A program made the translations under genes and the position numbers. Under the pieces are notes generated by a model that saw only the letters and a list, made by a program, of their open reading frames with translations, was not told the origin of the DNA and ran no database searches. 26,417 nucleotides of DNA from JAJXWB01 sp047971685 (GTDB taxonomy: Bacteria; Pseudomonadota; Alphaproteobacteria; Rhizobiales; Beijerinckiaceae): contig JBKDZW010000203.1 of assembly GCA_047971685.1 (NCBI GenBank), forward strand, positions 1-26,417. The letters run 5' to 3'. Shown one piece after another: positions 14,129 through 22,324 of the stretch; within the stretch, counting starts at the first letter, position 1, and each line of letters opens with the position of its first letter.

Positions 14129-15541
14129 ATGAGAGTCCGGCCGAATTCCTCAATTTCCCGACTTGCCGCCTTTGGCGCGCTGGCGGTTCTGGGCGTGAGC
14201 CTTGCGGCCTGCAACGGCGGCGGCAACATGTCCAACGCGCGCGCCTGGAAGCCCATTCCCTCGGAAACCCTCGCTCTGATGTCCGCCAAGGGCACGGATG
14301 CGCATGAGCCCGTTCTCATCCGCACCTACAAAAAAGAAGCCGAGTTTGAAATCTGGAAGCGTCGCAAATCCGACGGCAAGTATGCGCTTCTGAAGACCTA
14401 TCCGATGTGCCGCTGGTCGGGCCAGCTCGGCCCCAAGACGCGCGAGGGCGACCGCCAGGTGCCTGAAGGCTTCTATGCGATCACGCCGGGCCAGATGAAC
14501 CCGAATTCCAATTATTACCTGTCTTTCAACGTCGGCTATCCCAACGCCTACGACAAGGCGCTCGGCCGCACCGGCGGCCTCATCATGGTGCACGGCGATT
14601 GCTCGTCCGCCGGCTGTTTCTCCATGACCGACAAGCAGATCGCCGAAATCTACGCGATCGCGCGCGAAGGCTTTGGCGGCGGACAACGCGAAATTCAGCT
14701 CCAGTCCTATCCGTTCCGCATGACGGCGGAAAATCTCGCCAAGCATCGCCTGGATCCCAACATGCCCTTCTGGCGCCAGCTCAAGGAAGGCTCGGATCAT
14801 TTCGACGTCACCAAACAGGAGCCCAAGGTCGCGGTCTGCGGCCGGCGCTATGTGTTCGACGCAAACGCCCCGAACGGCGGGCGGATTGACCCCAACGCCG
14901 CCTGCCCGCCGCTGACGGTCGATTCCGAGATCAAGACGCTCGTCGCCGAGAAACAAAGCCGCGACGCAGCCAGGGTCGCAGAGCTCGTCAACAAGGGCGT
15001 GCATGCGATCCGCCTGAAATATGCCGATGGCGGCCAGCATCCGTCGTTCGCCAATGTCGAGATGGTAAGCCGTCCCGAAGCGCTCGCCCAGCCGCCCGTC
15101 GAAATCTCCATGGAATCGCCCAGGAGCAGGAAGGCCGAGACCAAACTCGCGGCCAAGCCCGCCGTTCAGCCGGAAATCGCGGTCGCAAAGATCGACGATA
15201 AGGCGCCCGAATCAATTGCCGAGAAATCGTCCGAACCAGCCCAGCCCTCGCTTGCTGTCGCCGCTGCGCCCAGCCCCGCCGGCAGAATCGGCCGCTGGCT
15301 CGGCATGAACAAAAACGAGGCCAAACCCCATCCTGCCGCCGCGCCCGCAACGCCGATGACCATTCCCGTCGACGACCTCGACAAGCCGGCTGCCCGCACG
15401 CAGAGATCGTCGCAGAAAAGCTCCAGCCTGCGGAACGGCGTCAAACCGCAAGCCGCGCTGGAATCGCAGGCGATCGGCAGATATCTGACCGGTGACCAGC
15501 CGGCGGTCGCCTCCATTTCCAACGGCTCGACGCTCCGTTAA
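14129..15541 (+). CDS. Lipoprotein L,D-transpeptidase (YkuD/YafK-type)
   Basis: Predicted envelope enzyme that makes or removes 3-3 peptidoglycan cross-links, or attaches proteins to peptidoglycan, through a catalytic cysteine. It has 470 residues. The signal sequence ends in the lipobox SLAAC with Cys28, so it should be lipid-anchored. The catalytic domain covers about 60-200. The motif HGDCSSAGCFSMTD (155-168) carries the YkuD His155 and SxGC catalytic Cys163. The long C-terminal third (about 300-470) is rich in Ala, Pro and Lys and looks disordered, far beyond the catalytic domain. I chose the ATG at 14129 over the TTG at 14093 because it gives a normal lipoprotein signal. YafK-type DpaA (a peptidoglycan hydrolase releasing Braun lipoprotein) shows that members can cleave as well as join, so the reaction direction is open. 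Confidence 0.9.
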   Translation: MRVRPNSSISRLAAFGALAVLGVSLAACNGGGNMSNARAWKPIPSETLALMSAKGTDAHEPVLIRTYKKEAEFEIWKRRKSDGKYALLKTYPMCRWSGQLGPKTREGDRQVPEGFYAITPGQMNPNSNYYLSFNVGYPNAYDKALGRTGGLIMVHGDCSSAGCFSMTDKQIAEIYAIAREGFGGGQREIQLQSYPFRMTAENLAKHRLDPNMPFWRQLKEGSDHFDVTKQEPKVAVCGRRYVFDANAPNGGRIDPNAACPPLTVDSEIKTLVAEKQSRDAARVAELVNKGVHAIRLKYADGGQHPSFANVEMVSRPEALAQPPVEISMESPRSRKAETKLAAKPAVQPEIAVAKIDDKAPESIAEKSSEPAQPSLAVAAAPSPAGRIGRWLGMNKNEAKPHPAAAPATPMTIPVDDLDKPAARTQRSSQKSSSLRNGVKPQAALESQAIGRYLTGDQPAVASISNGSTLR

Positions 15542-15565
15542 ACGCGGCGGCGTCAAGCCTGTCGC

Positions 15566-16312
15566 TCAGCGCCCGCCGGTGACATCGAGAATTGCGCCGG
15601 CGACATAAGACGATTCGTCCGACAACAGCCAGACGGCCGCCTCCGCCACTTCCTCCGCACTGCCTTCGCGCCCGAGCGGCACATTCTGTCCGAGCCGTTC
15701 AGCACGGCCCGGCGCGCCCATGGCGGCGTGAATCTCGGTGGCGATCAGGCCGGGGCGAATGGCGTTGACGCGCACGCCTTCCGGCGCAAGCTCTTTCGAC
15801 AAGCCATAGGTCAGCGTATCCATCGCGCCCTTGGTCGCGGCGTAATCGACGCCCTCGCCGGGCATGCCCAGACGCGCGGCGGCCGAGGACATGTTGACAA
15901 TGGCGCCGCCCTTGCCGCCCCGGCTTTTCGCCATGCAGCGCGCAGCCTCGCGCGCGCCGTAGAGCGCGCCCAGCACATTGACCTCGACCAGCCGGGCGAT
16001 TTCCTGCGGCGCCTTGTCCGCCAGCAGCCCGACCTGCGTGCCGATGCCCGCATTATTGACGAAACCCTCGATTCCCCCGAAGGCTTTTTCCGTTTCGGCG
16101 AATGCGCGGGCCACGTCTTCGAGCCGCGCCGCATCCGCCTTGATGGCGAGCCCCTTGCCGCCTGCGGCCGCAACCGCCGCCACTGTCTCCTGCGCCGCCG
16201 CGTCGTTCGACAGATAGGTGATCGCGACATTCCAGCCACGCCGGCCTGCAAGAACGGCGATCGCGCGGCCGATGCCGCGACTGCCGCCGGTCACCAGAAT
16301 AGTCTTGCTCAT
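15566..16312 (-). CDS. SDR-family oxidoreductase (FabG-like)
   Basis: Predicted NAD(P)H-dependent short-chain dehydrogenase; the substrate cannot be told. It has 248 residues, the classical SDR length. The cofactor loop TGGSRGIG lies at 8-15, NNAG at 86-89, the catalytic Ser at 142-143 (NMSSAAA), and Tyr157 and Lys161 in YAATK. The C-terminal DESSYVAGAILDVTGG is the standard SDR ending. GGTGGA precedes the ATG. The start overlaps the hemD stop as ATGA, so it is translationally linked to the haem genes, though no haem-pathway step needs an SDR of this kind. It may be FabG-like, but the usual fabG lies with fabD and acpP, which are not here. Confidence 0.9.
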   Translation of the reverse strand: MSKTILVTGGSRGIGRAIAVLAGRRGWNVAITYLSNDAAAQETVAAVAAAGGKGLAIKADAARLEDVARAFAETEKAFGGIEGFVNNAGIGTQVGLLADKAPQEIARLVEVNVLGALYGAREAARCMAKSRGGKGGAIVNMSSAAARLGMPGEGVDYAATKGAMDTLTYGLSKELAPEGVRVNAIRPGLIATEIHAAMGAPGRAERLGQNVPLGREGSAEEVAEAAVWLLSDESSYVAGAILDVTGGR

Positions 16313-17037
16313 GACGTTCCACCCTTTTTCGAGCCGGTTTCTTCCGCCCGCTGCAATTGTTCGATCATTGCTTCTTCGTTCGGCGTCCTTGCGACCGCAA
16401 CCGGCAGGCCCGCCGCGACCAATGGCGCAGCCGCATCCGCCGAAATGACGATATGGCGCGGCTTTGCGAGCACAGAATCAAGCCCCCCTGCCCGAGCAAG
16501 CGAGAGAAACAGCGCGGCGCTGCGTTGGGAATAGTGCAGCACGGCCCCGATTTGCCCTGACAAAAGCGCTTCGACCGCAGCCGGCGCAAGCGCGGACGCA
16601 GGCTCTGCGGCATAGGCTTCGACGATACGCAAGTCGCAACGCCCGGCAAACGCTTTCTCCAGATCGTCTTTGCGGTCGCGCCCGGCCAGATAGATCGCGC
16701 GCGCGCCAGCAGGCAGCAGCTTCGTTACGGCGAGCGCCAACTCCTGCGCATTGGCGGCGACGATTCCGGGCGCATGAAAGCCGGCCTCTTGCGCGGCTTC
16801 TGCGGTTCGCGCGCCAACGACGAACAACGGCAAGCCGCGAAGGGGACCGAGCAAAGCCGGCAGGCCGAACGCATGCGCGCTGGTCGCGGCAACGACGTCC
16901 TGTTCGCCAGGCGCTGCTGAAAATTCAAAATGCCGGATGTCCAGAACCGGCGAGACAACGACGCTATAGCCGGCGGATTCCAGCCGCGCCGCCGTCCGGC
17001 GCGCATCCTGGCTCGCACGGAGAACCAGGACTTTCAT
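16309..17037 (-). CDS. hemD: Uroporphyrinogen-III synthase
   Basis: Closes hydroxymethylbilane with inversion of ring D to give uroporphyrinogen III, the branch point to haem, sirohaem, cobalamin and bacteriochlorophyll; cytosolic. It has 242 residues, normal for HemD. This family is poorly conserved, so the call depends on the N-terminal pattern MKVLVLRASQDARRTAARL (usual LVTRP-type start), the ATSAHAF and VVGARTAEAA segments, and especially its position directly after hemC. Both ends overlap neighbours as ATGA: start with the hemC stop, stop with the SDR start. The frame is open far upstream through hemC, which is a high-GC effect only. Confidence 0.88.
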   Translation of the reverse strand: MKVLVLRASQDARRTAARLESAGYSVVVSPVLDIRHFEFSAAPGEQDVVAATSAHAFGLPALLGPLRGLPLFVVGARTAEAAQEAGFHAPGIVAANAQELALAVTKLLPAGARAIYLAGRDRKDDLEKAFAGRCDLRIVEAYAAEPASALAPAAVEALLSGQIGAVLHYSQRSAALFLSLARAGGLDSVLAKPRHIVISADAAAPLVAAGLPVAVARTPNEEAMIEQLQRAEETGSKKGGTS

Positions 17038-17963
17038 GCTTTGACGGCAAGTACGCCGCTTGGCAGCCGGTCGAGGATTTCGCGTCCGGCCTGCGCGCCG
17101 ATTTCGGCGGCTTGCGCGGCGATTCCCTCCCGCGAAACCTCGAAGGCCTCGGACCCGTCCATGCGAAAAACGGCGCCCGAAAAATCGATGCGCGCGCCGC
17201 AAACCCGCGCATGTCCTGCGATCGGCGTGCGGCAGGAGCCGTCGAGCGCGTGCAGGAAGGCCCGTTCTGCGGCAAGCGCAATGGCGGTGTCGGCGTCGAT
17301 CACGCCGGCGATGCGCGTGCGCATTGCAGAATCGTCTGCACGCACGGTGATCGCAATCGCGCCCTGCCCCACGGCCGGCAGAAACTGATCGATGTCCAGA
17401 ATGGCGGTCGCATGTTGCGCCAGCCCCAACCGCTTGAGTCCGGCCAGCGCCAGCAGCGTGGCGTCGATTTCGCCCTCGCGCGCCTTGCGCAAGCGCGTCT
17501 CGACATTTCCGCGCAACAGCGGCGTCTCGAAATCGGCCCGCAGCCGCTTCAATTGCGCAGCGCGGCGCAGCGAGGCGGTGCCAACCTTCGCGCCTGCGGG
17601 CAGTTCGGCAAGCGTCGGCGCACGCGGCGAAATCAAGGCGTCGCGCACGTCCTCCCGCGCCAGATAGCCGCCGACATCGAGACCTTCGGGCAATTGCGTC
17701 GGCAGATCCTTGGCCGAATGAACGGCTATGTCGATTTCGCCGGCAAGCTGGGCCGCATCGAGTTCCCGCGTGAAAAGCCCCTTGCCGCCGGCCTGCGACA
17801 GCGGGCGGTCGACAATGGCGTCGCCGGTCGTCTTGATGACGACCAGTTCTATTCTGTCTTCGCAAACCTGATGCAGGGCCGCCAGCCTGCTGCGTGTCTC
17901 GCGCGCCTGCGCCAGAGCCAGCGGGCTGCCGCGCGTACCCATTCTGAGAAAAGATGCGCTCAT
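17034..17963 (-). CDS. hemC: Hydroxymethylbilane synthase (porphobilinogen deaminase)
   Basis: Condenses four porphobilinogens into hydroxymethylbilane in tetrapyrrole synthesis; cytosolic. It has 309 residues, the usual length. The N-terminus has the family RMGTRGSPLALAQ (7-19), then the catalytic aspartate Asp86 in VHSAKDLPT (81-89), the Arg-rich GTASLRRAAQL (128-138) and RGNVETRL (151-158), and the dipyrromethane cofactor cysteine Cys244 in DGSCRTPIAGH. All key residues are intact. I placed the start at 17963 because MSASFLRMGTRGSPLAL fits the family; the frame stays open for about 580 more codons across tsaD in antisense, which is not credible. It overlaps hemD by ATGA and diverges from tsaD over a 126-bp spacer. 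Confidence 0.97.
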   Translation of the reverse strand: MSASFLRMGTRGSPLALAQARETRSRLAALHQVCEDRIELVVIKTTGDAIVDRPLSQAGGKGLFTRELDAAQLAGEIDIAVHSAKDLPTQLPEGLDVGGYLAREDVRDALISPRAPTLAELPAGAKVGTASLRRAAQLKRLRADFETPLLRGNVETRLRKAREGEIDATLLALAGLKRLGLAQHATAILDIDQFLPAVGQGAIAITVRADDSAMRTRIAGVIDADTAIALAAERAFLHALDGSCRTPIAGHARVCGARIDFSGAVFRMDGSEAFEVSREGIAAQAAEIGAQAGREILDRLPSGVLAVKA

Positions 17964-18016
17964 GGCCCTCGATCCGTTTGCCGTATTGTCCGCTCGACTA
18001 TAGGTTGCGCTCCGGC

Positions 18017-18079
18017 GGCGCAAGTCTGGGCCTCCAACGCGATTATCTGCGCTTGGGGCGCAATTATTCGGGCATTGGG
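18017..18079. repeat. Degenerate 21-bp tandem repeat in the hemC-tsaD spacer
   Basis: Three adjacent 21-bp units (18017-18037, 18038-18058, 18059-18079) share a CGC(A/G)A-TTAT-type start and a GG(G) end, followed by a partial CGCAAGATTC that runs up to the tsaD ATG at 18090. The second and third units agree at about 15 of 21 positions; the first is more diverged. It occupies half of the divergent spacer, so it may affect tsaD leader structure. Confidence 0.55.
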
Positions 18080-18089
18080 CGCAAGATTC

Positions 18090-19148
18090 ATGCTGGTTCT
18101 GGGAATTGAAACGACCTGCGACGAAACCTCCGCCGCCGTCGTGCGCAAGCGGATGGACGGGACGGGCGAAATCCTCTCCAACGAGATCATGAGCCAGATC
18201 GCCGAACACGCCGCCTATGGCGGCGTCGTGCCCGAGATCGCCGCGCGCGCCCATGTCGATTACCTCGATCATCTCATTCGCCGCGCGCTCGCCCGCGCGC
18301 AGGTGGAAATCGAAGACCTCGGCGGCATTGCCGCCTCCGCCGGCCCCGGCCTTATCGGCGGCCTGCTGGTCGGACTCACGACCGGCAAGGCGCTCGCCTG
18401 GGCCGCCAACAAGCCTTTCGTCGGCGTCAATCATCTCGAAGCCCATGCTCTGACCGCGCGCATGACCGACGCGCAGGCCTTTCCCTACATCGTCCTGCTC
18501 GTGTCGGGCGGCCACACGCAATTGCTCGAAGTGCGCGGCGTCGGCGATTACCGCCGTCTCGGCTCGACCATCGACGACGCCATAGGCGAGGCTTTCGACA
18601 AGGTCGGCAAATTGCTCGGCCTGCCCTATCCCGGCGGCCCCAATGTCGAAAAGACCGCAATCGGCGGCGATCCCGAGCGCTTCGCCCTGCCTCGCCCGCT
18701 CGCTGGCCGCAAGGAGCCCGATTTCTCGCTGTCCGGCCTCAAGACCGCCGTGCGCAACGAGGCCGCCAAGGTCGCGCCGCTGACGCGCACCGACATTGCC
18801 GATCTCTGCGCCTCGTTTCAGGCGGCCGTCGTCGATGTCGTCATCGACCGCACTCGCGCAGCGCTCCGCCTGTGCCGCGAAACGGGATCGCAGCCGTCGG
18901 CTCTGGTCGTCGCCGGCGGGGTCGCCGCCAATGGCGCCATTCGTCATGCGTTGCGCCGCTTCTGCGACGAGACCGGGCTCGATCTGGCGGCGCCGCCGCC
19001 GGAACTTTGCACCGACAACGCCGCCATGGTCGCCTGGGTCGGCATCGAGCGGCTGGAGCTCGGCCTGCCAGACGATCTGAGCGTGGCCGCGCGTCCCCGC
19101 TGGCCGCTCGTTGCGAGCGCCTCGGCGCGCCATCACGGCAAGGCGTAA
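18090..19148 (+). CDS. tsaD: tRNA N6-adenosine threonylcarbamoyltransferase TsaD
   Basis: Transfers the threonylcarbamoyl group from threonylcarbamoyl-AMP to A37 of ANN-decoding tRNAs (t6A), acting with TsaB and TsaE; essential in most bacteria. It has 352 residues, slightly above the usual about 340. The ASKHA-fold start MLVLGIETTCDETSAAVV is diagnostic. Metal ligands are His115 and His119 in VNHLEAHALTAR, with the C-terminal CTDNAAMVAW motif. VVPEIAARAH (46-55) is also typical. The frame is open long before 18090, but the MLVLGIETTCDE start is unmistakable. It diverges from hemC and is followed after 3 bp by the HKD-nuclease gene, so it probably leads the operon to tetR. Old names are gcp and ygjD. 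Confidence 0.97.
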   Translation: MLVLGIETTCDETSAAVVRKRMDGTGEILSNEIMSQIAEHAAYGGVVPEIAARAHVDYLDHLIRRALARAQVEIEDLGGIAASAGPGLIGGLLVGLTTGKALAWAANKPFVGVNHLEAHALTARMTDAQAFPYIVLLVSGGHTQLLEVRGVGDYRRLGSTIDDAIGEAFDKVGKLLGLPYPGGPNVEKTAIGGDPERFALPRPLAGRKEPDFSLSGLKTAVRNEAAKVAPLTRTDIADLCASFQAAVVDVVIDRTRAALRLCRETGSQPSALVVAGGVAANGAIRHALRRFCDETGLDLAAPPPELCTDNAAMVAWVGIERLELGLPDDLSVAARPRWPLVASASARHHGKA

Positions 19149-19151
19149 GGC

Positions 19152-19706
19152 GTGGCGCGCGCCTTGTCGCTCGCGGCGGCGACGCTTGTCTTTGCCCTTG
19201 CCGACCCGCCGGTCGCCGCCCGCGAACCCACCTTTGCCGGCGTCCGTCTCTATTACAGCCCGGCCGGACAGACGGTCGCCTACGATATCGAGGCGTTCGC
19301 CCGCGCGCGCGTCAGCATCGACATGGCGGCTTACGTCCTGAGCGACCGCGGAATTATCGAAGCGCTTGGCGAGGCCGCCCGGCGCGGCGTGAAGGTGCGC
19401 CTCTATCTCGACGATGCGGACCGGCGCCGCACAAGCGGCAAAACGCTCGACGCCCTGACGACCCTGGCGGCGACATCGGGCGTCGCGATCCGCCGCAAGG
19501 CGGCAGGGCGCGATCCCATGCATCTCAAATCCTATCTGATCGACCGCAGGACGCTGCGCACGGGTTCCGCCAATTTTTCCTATACCGGCGGACGTTTTCA
19601 GGACAATGACGTGCTCATGGTCGAAAGCCCCGCGCTGGCGGAGACATTCGCCCGCAATTTCGAGGCGATCTGGGATCGCCCCGACAACACGAACGGGCTG
19701 CAATGA
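19152..19706 (+). CDS. Exported phospholipase D-family protein with a single HKD motif (Nuc-like endonuclease)
   Basis: Predicted secreted or periplasmic phosphodiesterase of the PLD superfamily. The 184-residue size and single HKD match the small Nuc-type non-specific endonucleases, which work as dimers sharing two HKD motifs, rather than true phospholipases with two. The motif reads HLKSYLID (His124, Lys126, Asp131), followed by GSANFS at 138-143, all intact. A hydrophobic start (about 4-17, ALSLAAATLVFALA) then PPVAA looks like a signal peptide with a short n-region. It uses GTG at 19152, 3 bp after the tsaD stop, with AAGG upstream. Its TGA overlaps the gpsA ATG. Such a protein between tsaD and gpsA is unusual to my knowledge. 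Role (nucleic-acid scavenging or defence against incoming DNA) is inference. Confidence 0.85.
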   Translation: MARALSLAAATLVFALADPPVAAREPTFAGVRLYYSPAGQTVAYDIEAFARARVSIDMAAYVLSDRGIIEALGEAARRGVKVRLYLDDADRRRTSGKTLDALTTLAATSGVAIRRKAAGRDPMHLKSYLIDRRTLRTGSANFSYTGGRFQDNDVLMVESPALAETFARNFEAIWDRPDNTNGLQ

Positions 19707-20689
19707 GCGAACCGATCTTCGTTCTCGGAGCCGGCGCCTTCGGAACCGCGCTCGCCAATCAGGCCGCCCGCAACGGCGCCCGCGTCATTCTCTGGGCGCG
19801 TCGGGAATCCCATGCTGCGGACATGCAGCGCGCGCGCGAAAACGCCCGCCGCCTGCCAGGCGTGCCGCTTGCGCCTTCGGTCGAGCCGAGCGCCGATCTT
19901 GCCGGCCTTGCCGATGCGCAGGTCGTGCTTGCCGCGACCCCGGCCCAGTCCTTGCGCGAAGTTGCGCGCGCATCAGCGCAATTCTCGCGGGAAAACGCCG
20001 ACTGGATAATCTGCGCCAAGGGCATCGAGCGCGAAACCCGCGCCTTCGTCAGCGACATCGTTACAGGCGAAATTCCCGGCGCCATCGCCTCCGTCCTGTC
20101 CGGCCCGAGCTTTGCGCAGGACATTGCAGCGGGCTTGCCGACCGCGATCACGCTTGCCGCGCCGGACGTGGAACGCGCCGGGCGGCTCGGCAGATTGCTG
20201 GATTCGCCGACCTTCCGCCTCTATCGCTCGACCGACGTGCGCGGCGCCGAAATCGGCGGCGCAGCCAAAAATGTGCTGGCGATCGCCTGCGGCATAGCGG
20301 CGGGCCGCAAACTCGGCGCAAGCGCCGTGGCCGCATTGACCGCGCGCGGCTTTGCCGAATTATCGCGCTTCGGGCGCGCCTTCAAAGCGCGGCCCGAGAC
20401 CTTGATGGGCCTGTCGGGCCTTGGCGATCTGGTGCTGACCTGCTCGTCGCCGCAATCGCGCAATTTCGCCTTCGGCCATGCGCTGGGCGCAGGCGCGACG
20501 CTGGAAGAAGCCTCCGGCGGCAAGCTCGCCGAAGGCGCCTTCACCGCCCGCGCGCTTGTGGAGCTCGCCGCCGGACGCGACGTGGAAATGCCTATCTGCG
20601 CAGTGGTCGACGCTATCGTCTCGGGGCGGTCCGGCATTGACGAGGCCATCGGCGCCTTGTTGATGCGTCCCGTCAAATCCGAAGTCTGA
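19703..20689 (+). CDS. gpsA: NAD(P)H-dependent glycerol-3-phosphate dehydrogenase
   Basis: Reduces dihydroxyacetone phosphate to sn-glycerol 3-phosphate, the backbone for phospholipid synthesis; cytosolic. It has 328 residues, normal for GpsA. The nucleotide-binding loop GAGAFGTALA is at 9-18, the CAKGIE segment carries Lys106, GPSFAQDIA is at 134-142, the catalytic Lys189 lies in GGAAKNVLAIACG, and MGLSGLGDLVLTC is at 235-247. The ATG overlaps the TGA of the PLD-family gene, and the EVE gene starts 11 bp after the stop. The tsaD-gpsA association is common in alphaproteobacteria. Confidence 0.96.
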   Translation: MSEPIFVLGAGAFGTALANQAARNGARVILWARRESHAADMQRARENARRLPGVPLAPSVEPSADLAGLADAQVVLAATPAQSLREVARASAQFSRENADWIICAKGIERETRAFVSDIVTGEIPGAIASVLSGPSFAQDIAAGLPTAITLAAPDVERAGRLGRLLDSPTFRLYRSTDVRGAEIGGAAKNVLAIACGIAAGRKLGASAVAALTARGFAELSRFGRAFKARPETLMGLSGLGDLVLTCSSPQSRNFAFGHALGAGATLEEASGGKLAEGAFTARALVELAAGRDVEMPICAVVDAIVSGRSGIDEAIGALLMRPVKSEV

Positions 20690-20700
20690 GAGGCAGGCCC

Positions 20701-21114
20701 ATGGCCCATTGGTTGATGAAAAGCGAACCCTCGGTCTGGTCCTGGACCCGGCAGGTCGAGGCGGGCGCGAAAGGCACGTTCTGGAACGGCGTGCGCAATC
20801 ATCAGGCCAAGCAGTTCTTGATGGCGATGAAAAAGGGCGAAGCCGCCTTTTTCTATCACTCCAACGAGGAGCGCGCGGTCGTGGGCGTCGTCGAGATCAT
20901 CAAGACCTTTTATCCAGACCCCACCGACCAAAGCGGCAAATTCGGCATGGTGGACGTGCGCGCCGTGAAGGCATTGGCGCGGCCCGTGCCGCTTGCCGCA
21001 GTCAAGGCGGAGGAGAAACTCGCCAAAATGACGCTGGTGACCAATTCGCGCCTGTCGGTACAACCGGTGACGGACGAGGAATGGCGCATCGTCTGCGCCA
21101 TGGGCGGGTTGTAG
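20701..21114 (+). CDS. EVE domain-containing protein
   Basis: A 137-residue single-domain protein of the EVE family (PUA-like superfamily; human relative THYN1). EVE domains are thought to bind modified bases in DNA or RNA. The hallmarks are the N-terminal MAHWLMKSEPSVWSW, FWNGVRNHQAK at about 27-37, GEAAFFYHSNEERAVVGVVEI at 46-66 and the D-x-R-A-V-K core. AGAGG lies upstream of the ATG. Its position between gpsA and zapE in a tsaD-gpsA cluster suggests a housekeeping RNA role alongside TsaD rather than a defence role, but that is inference. No restriction or modification gene is near. Confidence 0.93.
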   Translation: MAHWLMKSEPSVWSWTRQVEAGAKGTFWNGVRNHQAKQFLMAMKKGEAAFFYHSNEERAVVGVVEIIKTFYPDPTDQSGKFGMVDVRAVKALARPVPLAAVKAEEKLAKMTLVTNSRLSVQPVTDEEWRIVCAMGGL

Positions 21115-21145
21115 TCGGGGCGCGGATGTAGTCAGAACTGTAGCA

Positions 21146-22318
21146 ATGCCCGGAACCATTCAAAGCCGCTACAATGAGCGCGTCGCGCGCGGCGAGATCG
21201 AACGCGATTCCGCCCAGATCGAGGCGGTCGCCCGGCTCGATGCCCTCGCCGCCGTGCTTGCGGAAACCCGTCTTGCCCGCAAATCGAGCGCGCTCGGCTG
21301 GCTGTTTGGCGCGCGAAAAGCGCCCGAGGCGCCGCGCGGCCTCTATATCTGGGGCCCGGTCGGACGCGGCAAGACCATGCTGATGGACCTCTTTTTTGAA
21401 AACGTCGGCGTGGAGCGCAAGCGGCGCGCCCATTTCCATTCCTTCATGGCCGACGTTCATGCGCGCATATTCGATTGGCGGCAGAAAAAGAAGGCGGGCG
21501 AAGTCAAGGGCGACGACCCCATTGCGCCGCTGGCCGCAGAACTCGCCGAGGAAGCATGGCTGCTCTGCTTCGACGAATTCGCAGTCACCGACATTGCCGA
21601 CGCCATGCTGCTGGGACGGCTGTTTCAGGCGCTTTTCGCCAAGGGCGTGGTGGTGGTCGCAACCTCCAACGTCGAGCCTGGCGATCTCTATCGCGACGGC
21701 CTCAACCGCGCGCTGTTTCTACCCTTCATCGACATGATCGGCCAGCGCATGACGGTGACGAAACTCGAATCGCGCACCGACTTCCGCTTGGAAAAACTGA
21801 CCGGCTCGAAAGTCTGGTTCACGCCGCCTGGGCCCGAGGCGACGGCCAGGATGCAGAGCCTGTTCCAGTCCCTGACCGGCCAGAAGCAGGGCGCGCCCGC
21901 CAGTGTGCGCGTGTTCGGGCGCGACGTGGAAATTCCCGAGGCGGTCGGCAACATTGCACGCTGGAAGTTTGCCGATCTCGTCGAGCGCCCGCTCGGCGCC
22001 AGCGATTTCGTGGAGATCGCGCGCATCTACCACACGCTGATGATCGAGGGCATACCTGTTCTCGACCCCGCCAACCGCAACGAGATCAAGCGTTTCATCG
22101 TGCTGATCGACGCGCTCTACGATCATCGCGTGAAACTTGTGGCGACCGCCGCCGCCGCACCGCAGGAGATTTACACAGGCGGCGACGGACGCGAGGCCTT
22201 TGAATTCGACCGCACGGTTTCGCGCCTCATCGAAATGCAATCGACCGAATATCTGGCCTTGCCGCACGGATCGCTGTCGGACGCTTCCGGCGACACCGGC
22301 GGTCTCGTCGAGACCTGA
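21146..22318 (+). CDS. zapE: Cell division ATPase ZapE (AFG1/LACE1 family)
   Basis: AAA-type ATPase; ZapE in E. coli associates with the Z-ring under stress, and the mitochondrial homologue AFG1/LACE1 takes part in inner-membrane protein turnover. It has 390 residues, typical for the family. Walker A is GPVGRGKTM at 70-78, followed by the family HFHSFMADVHARI (96-108), Walker B LLCFDEFAVTDIADAM (139-154) and sensor VATSN (171-175). It is intact. EVE lies 31 bp upstream and the TetR gene 6 bp downstream, so all three probably share a transcript. Proximity of zapE to mdh-sucCD is a recurrent alphaproteobacterial arrangement. Confidence 0.93.
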   Translation: MPGTIQSRYNERVARGEIERDSAQIEAVARLDALAAVLAETRLARKSSALGWLFGARKAPEAPRGLYIWGPVGRGKTMLMDLFFENVGVERKRRAHFHSFMADVHARIFDWRQKKKAGEVKGDDPIAPLAAELAEEAWLLCFDEFAVTDIADAMLLGRLFQALFAKGVVVVATSNVEPGDLYRDGLNRALFLPFIDMIGQRMTVTKLESRTDFRLEKLTGSKVWFTPPGPEATARMQSLFQSLTGQKQGAPASVRVFGRDVEIPEAVGNIARWKFADLVERPLGASDFVEIARIYHTLMIEGIPVLDPANRNEIKRFIVLIDALYDHRVKLVATAAAAPQEIYTGGDGREAFEFDRTVSRLIEMQSTEYLALPHGSLSDASGDTGGLVET

Positions 22319-22324
22319 GCCGCC

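Noticed and set aside
17034..19703. 889-codon open frame on the minus strand that runs from hemC back through tsaD and the HKD gene
   Set aside because: Only the last 309 codons are hemC. The rest is antisense to well-supported genes and has no domain; long stop-free shadows are expected at this GC content.
20701..21114. EVE protein as a sign of a defence island
   Set aside because: EVE domains occur with restriction systems in some genomes, but here the neighbours are gpsA and zapE and no restriction, methylase or toxin gene is present.
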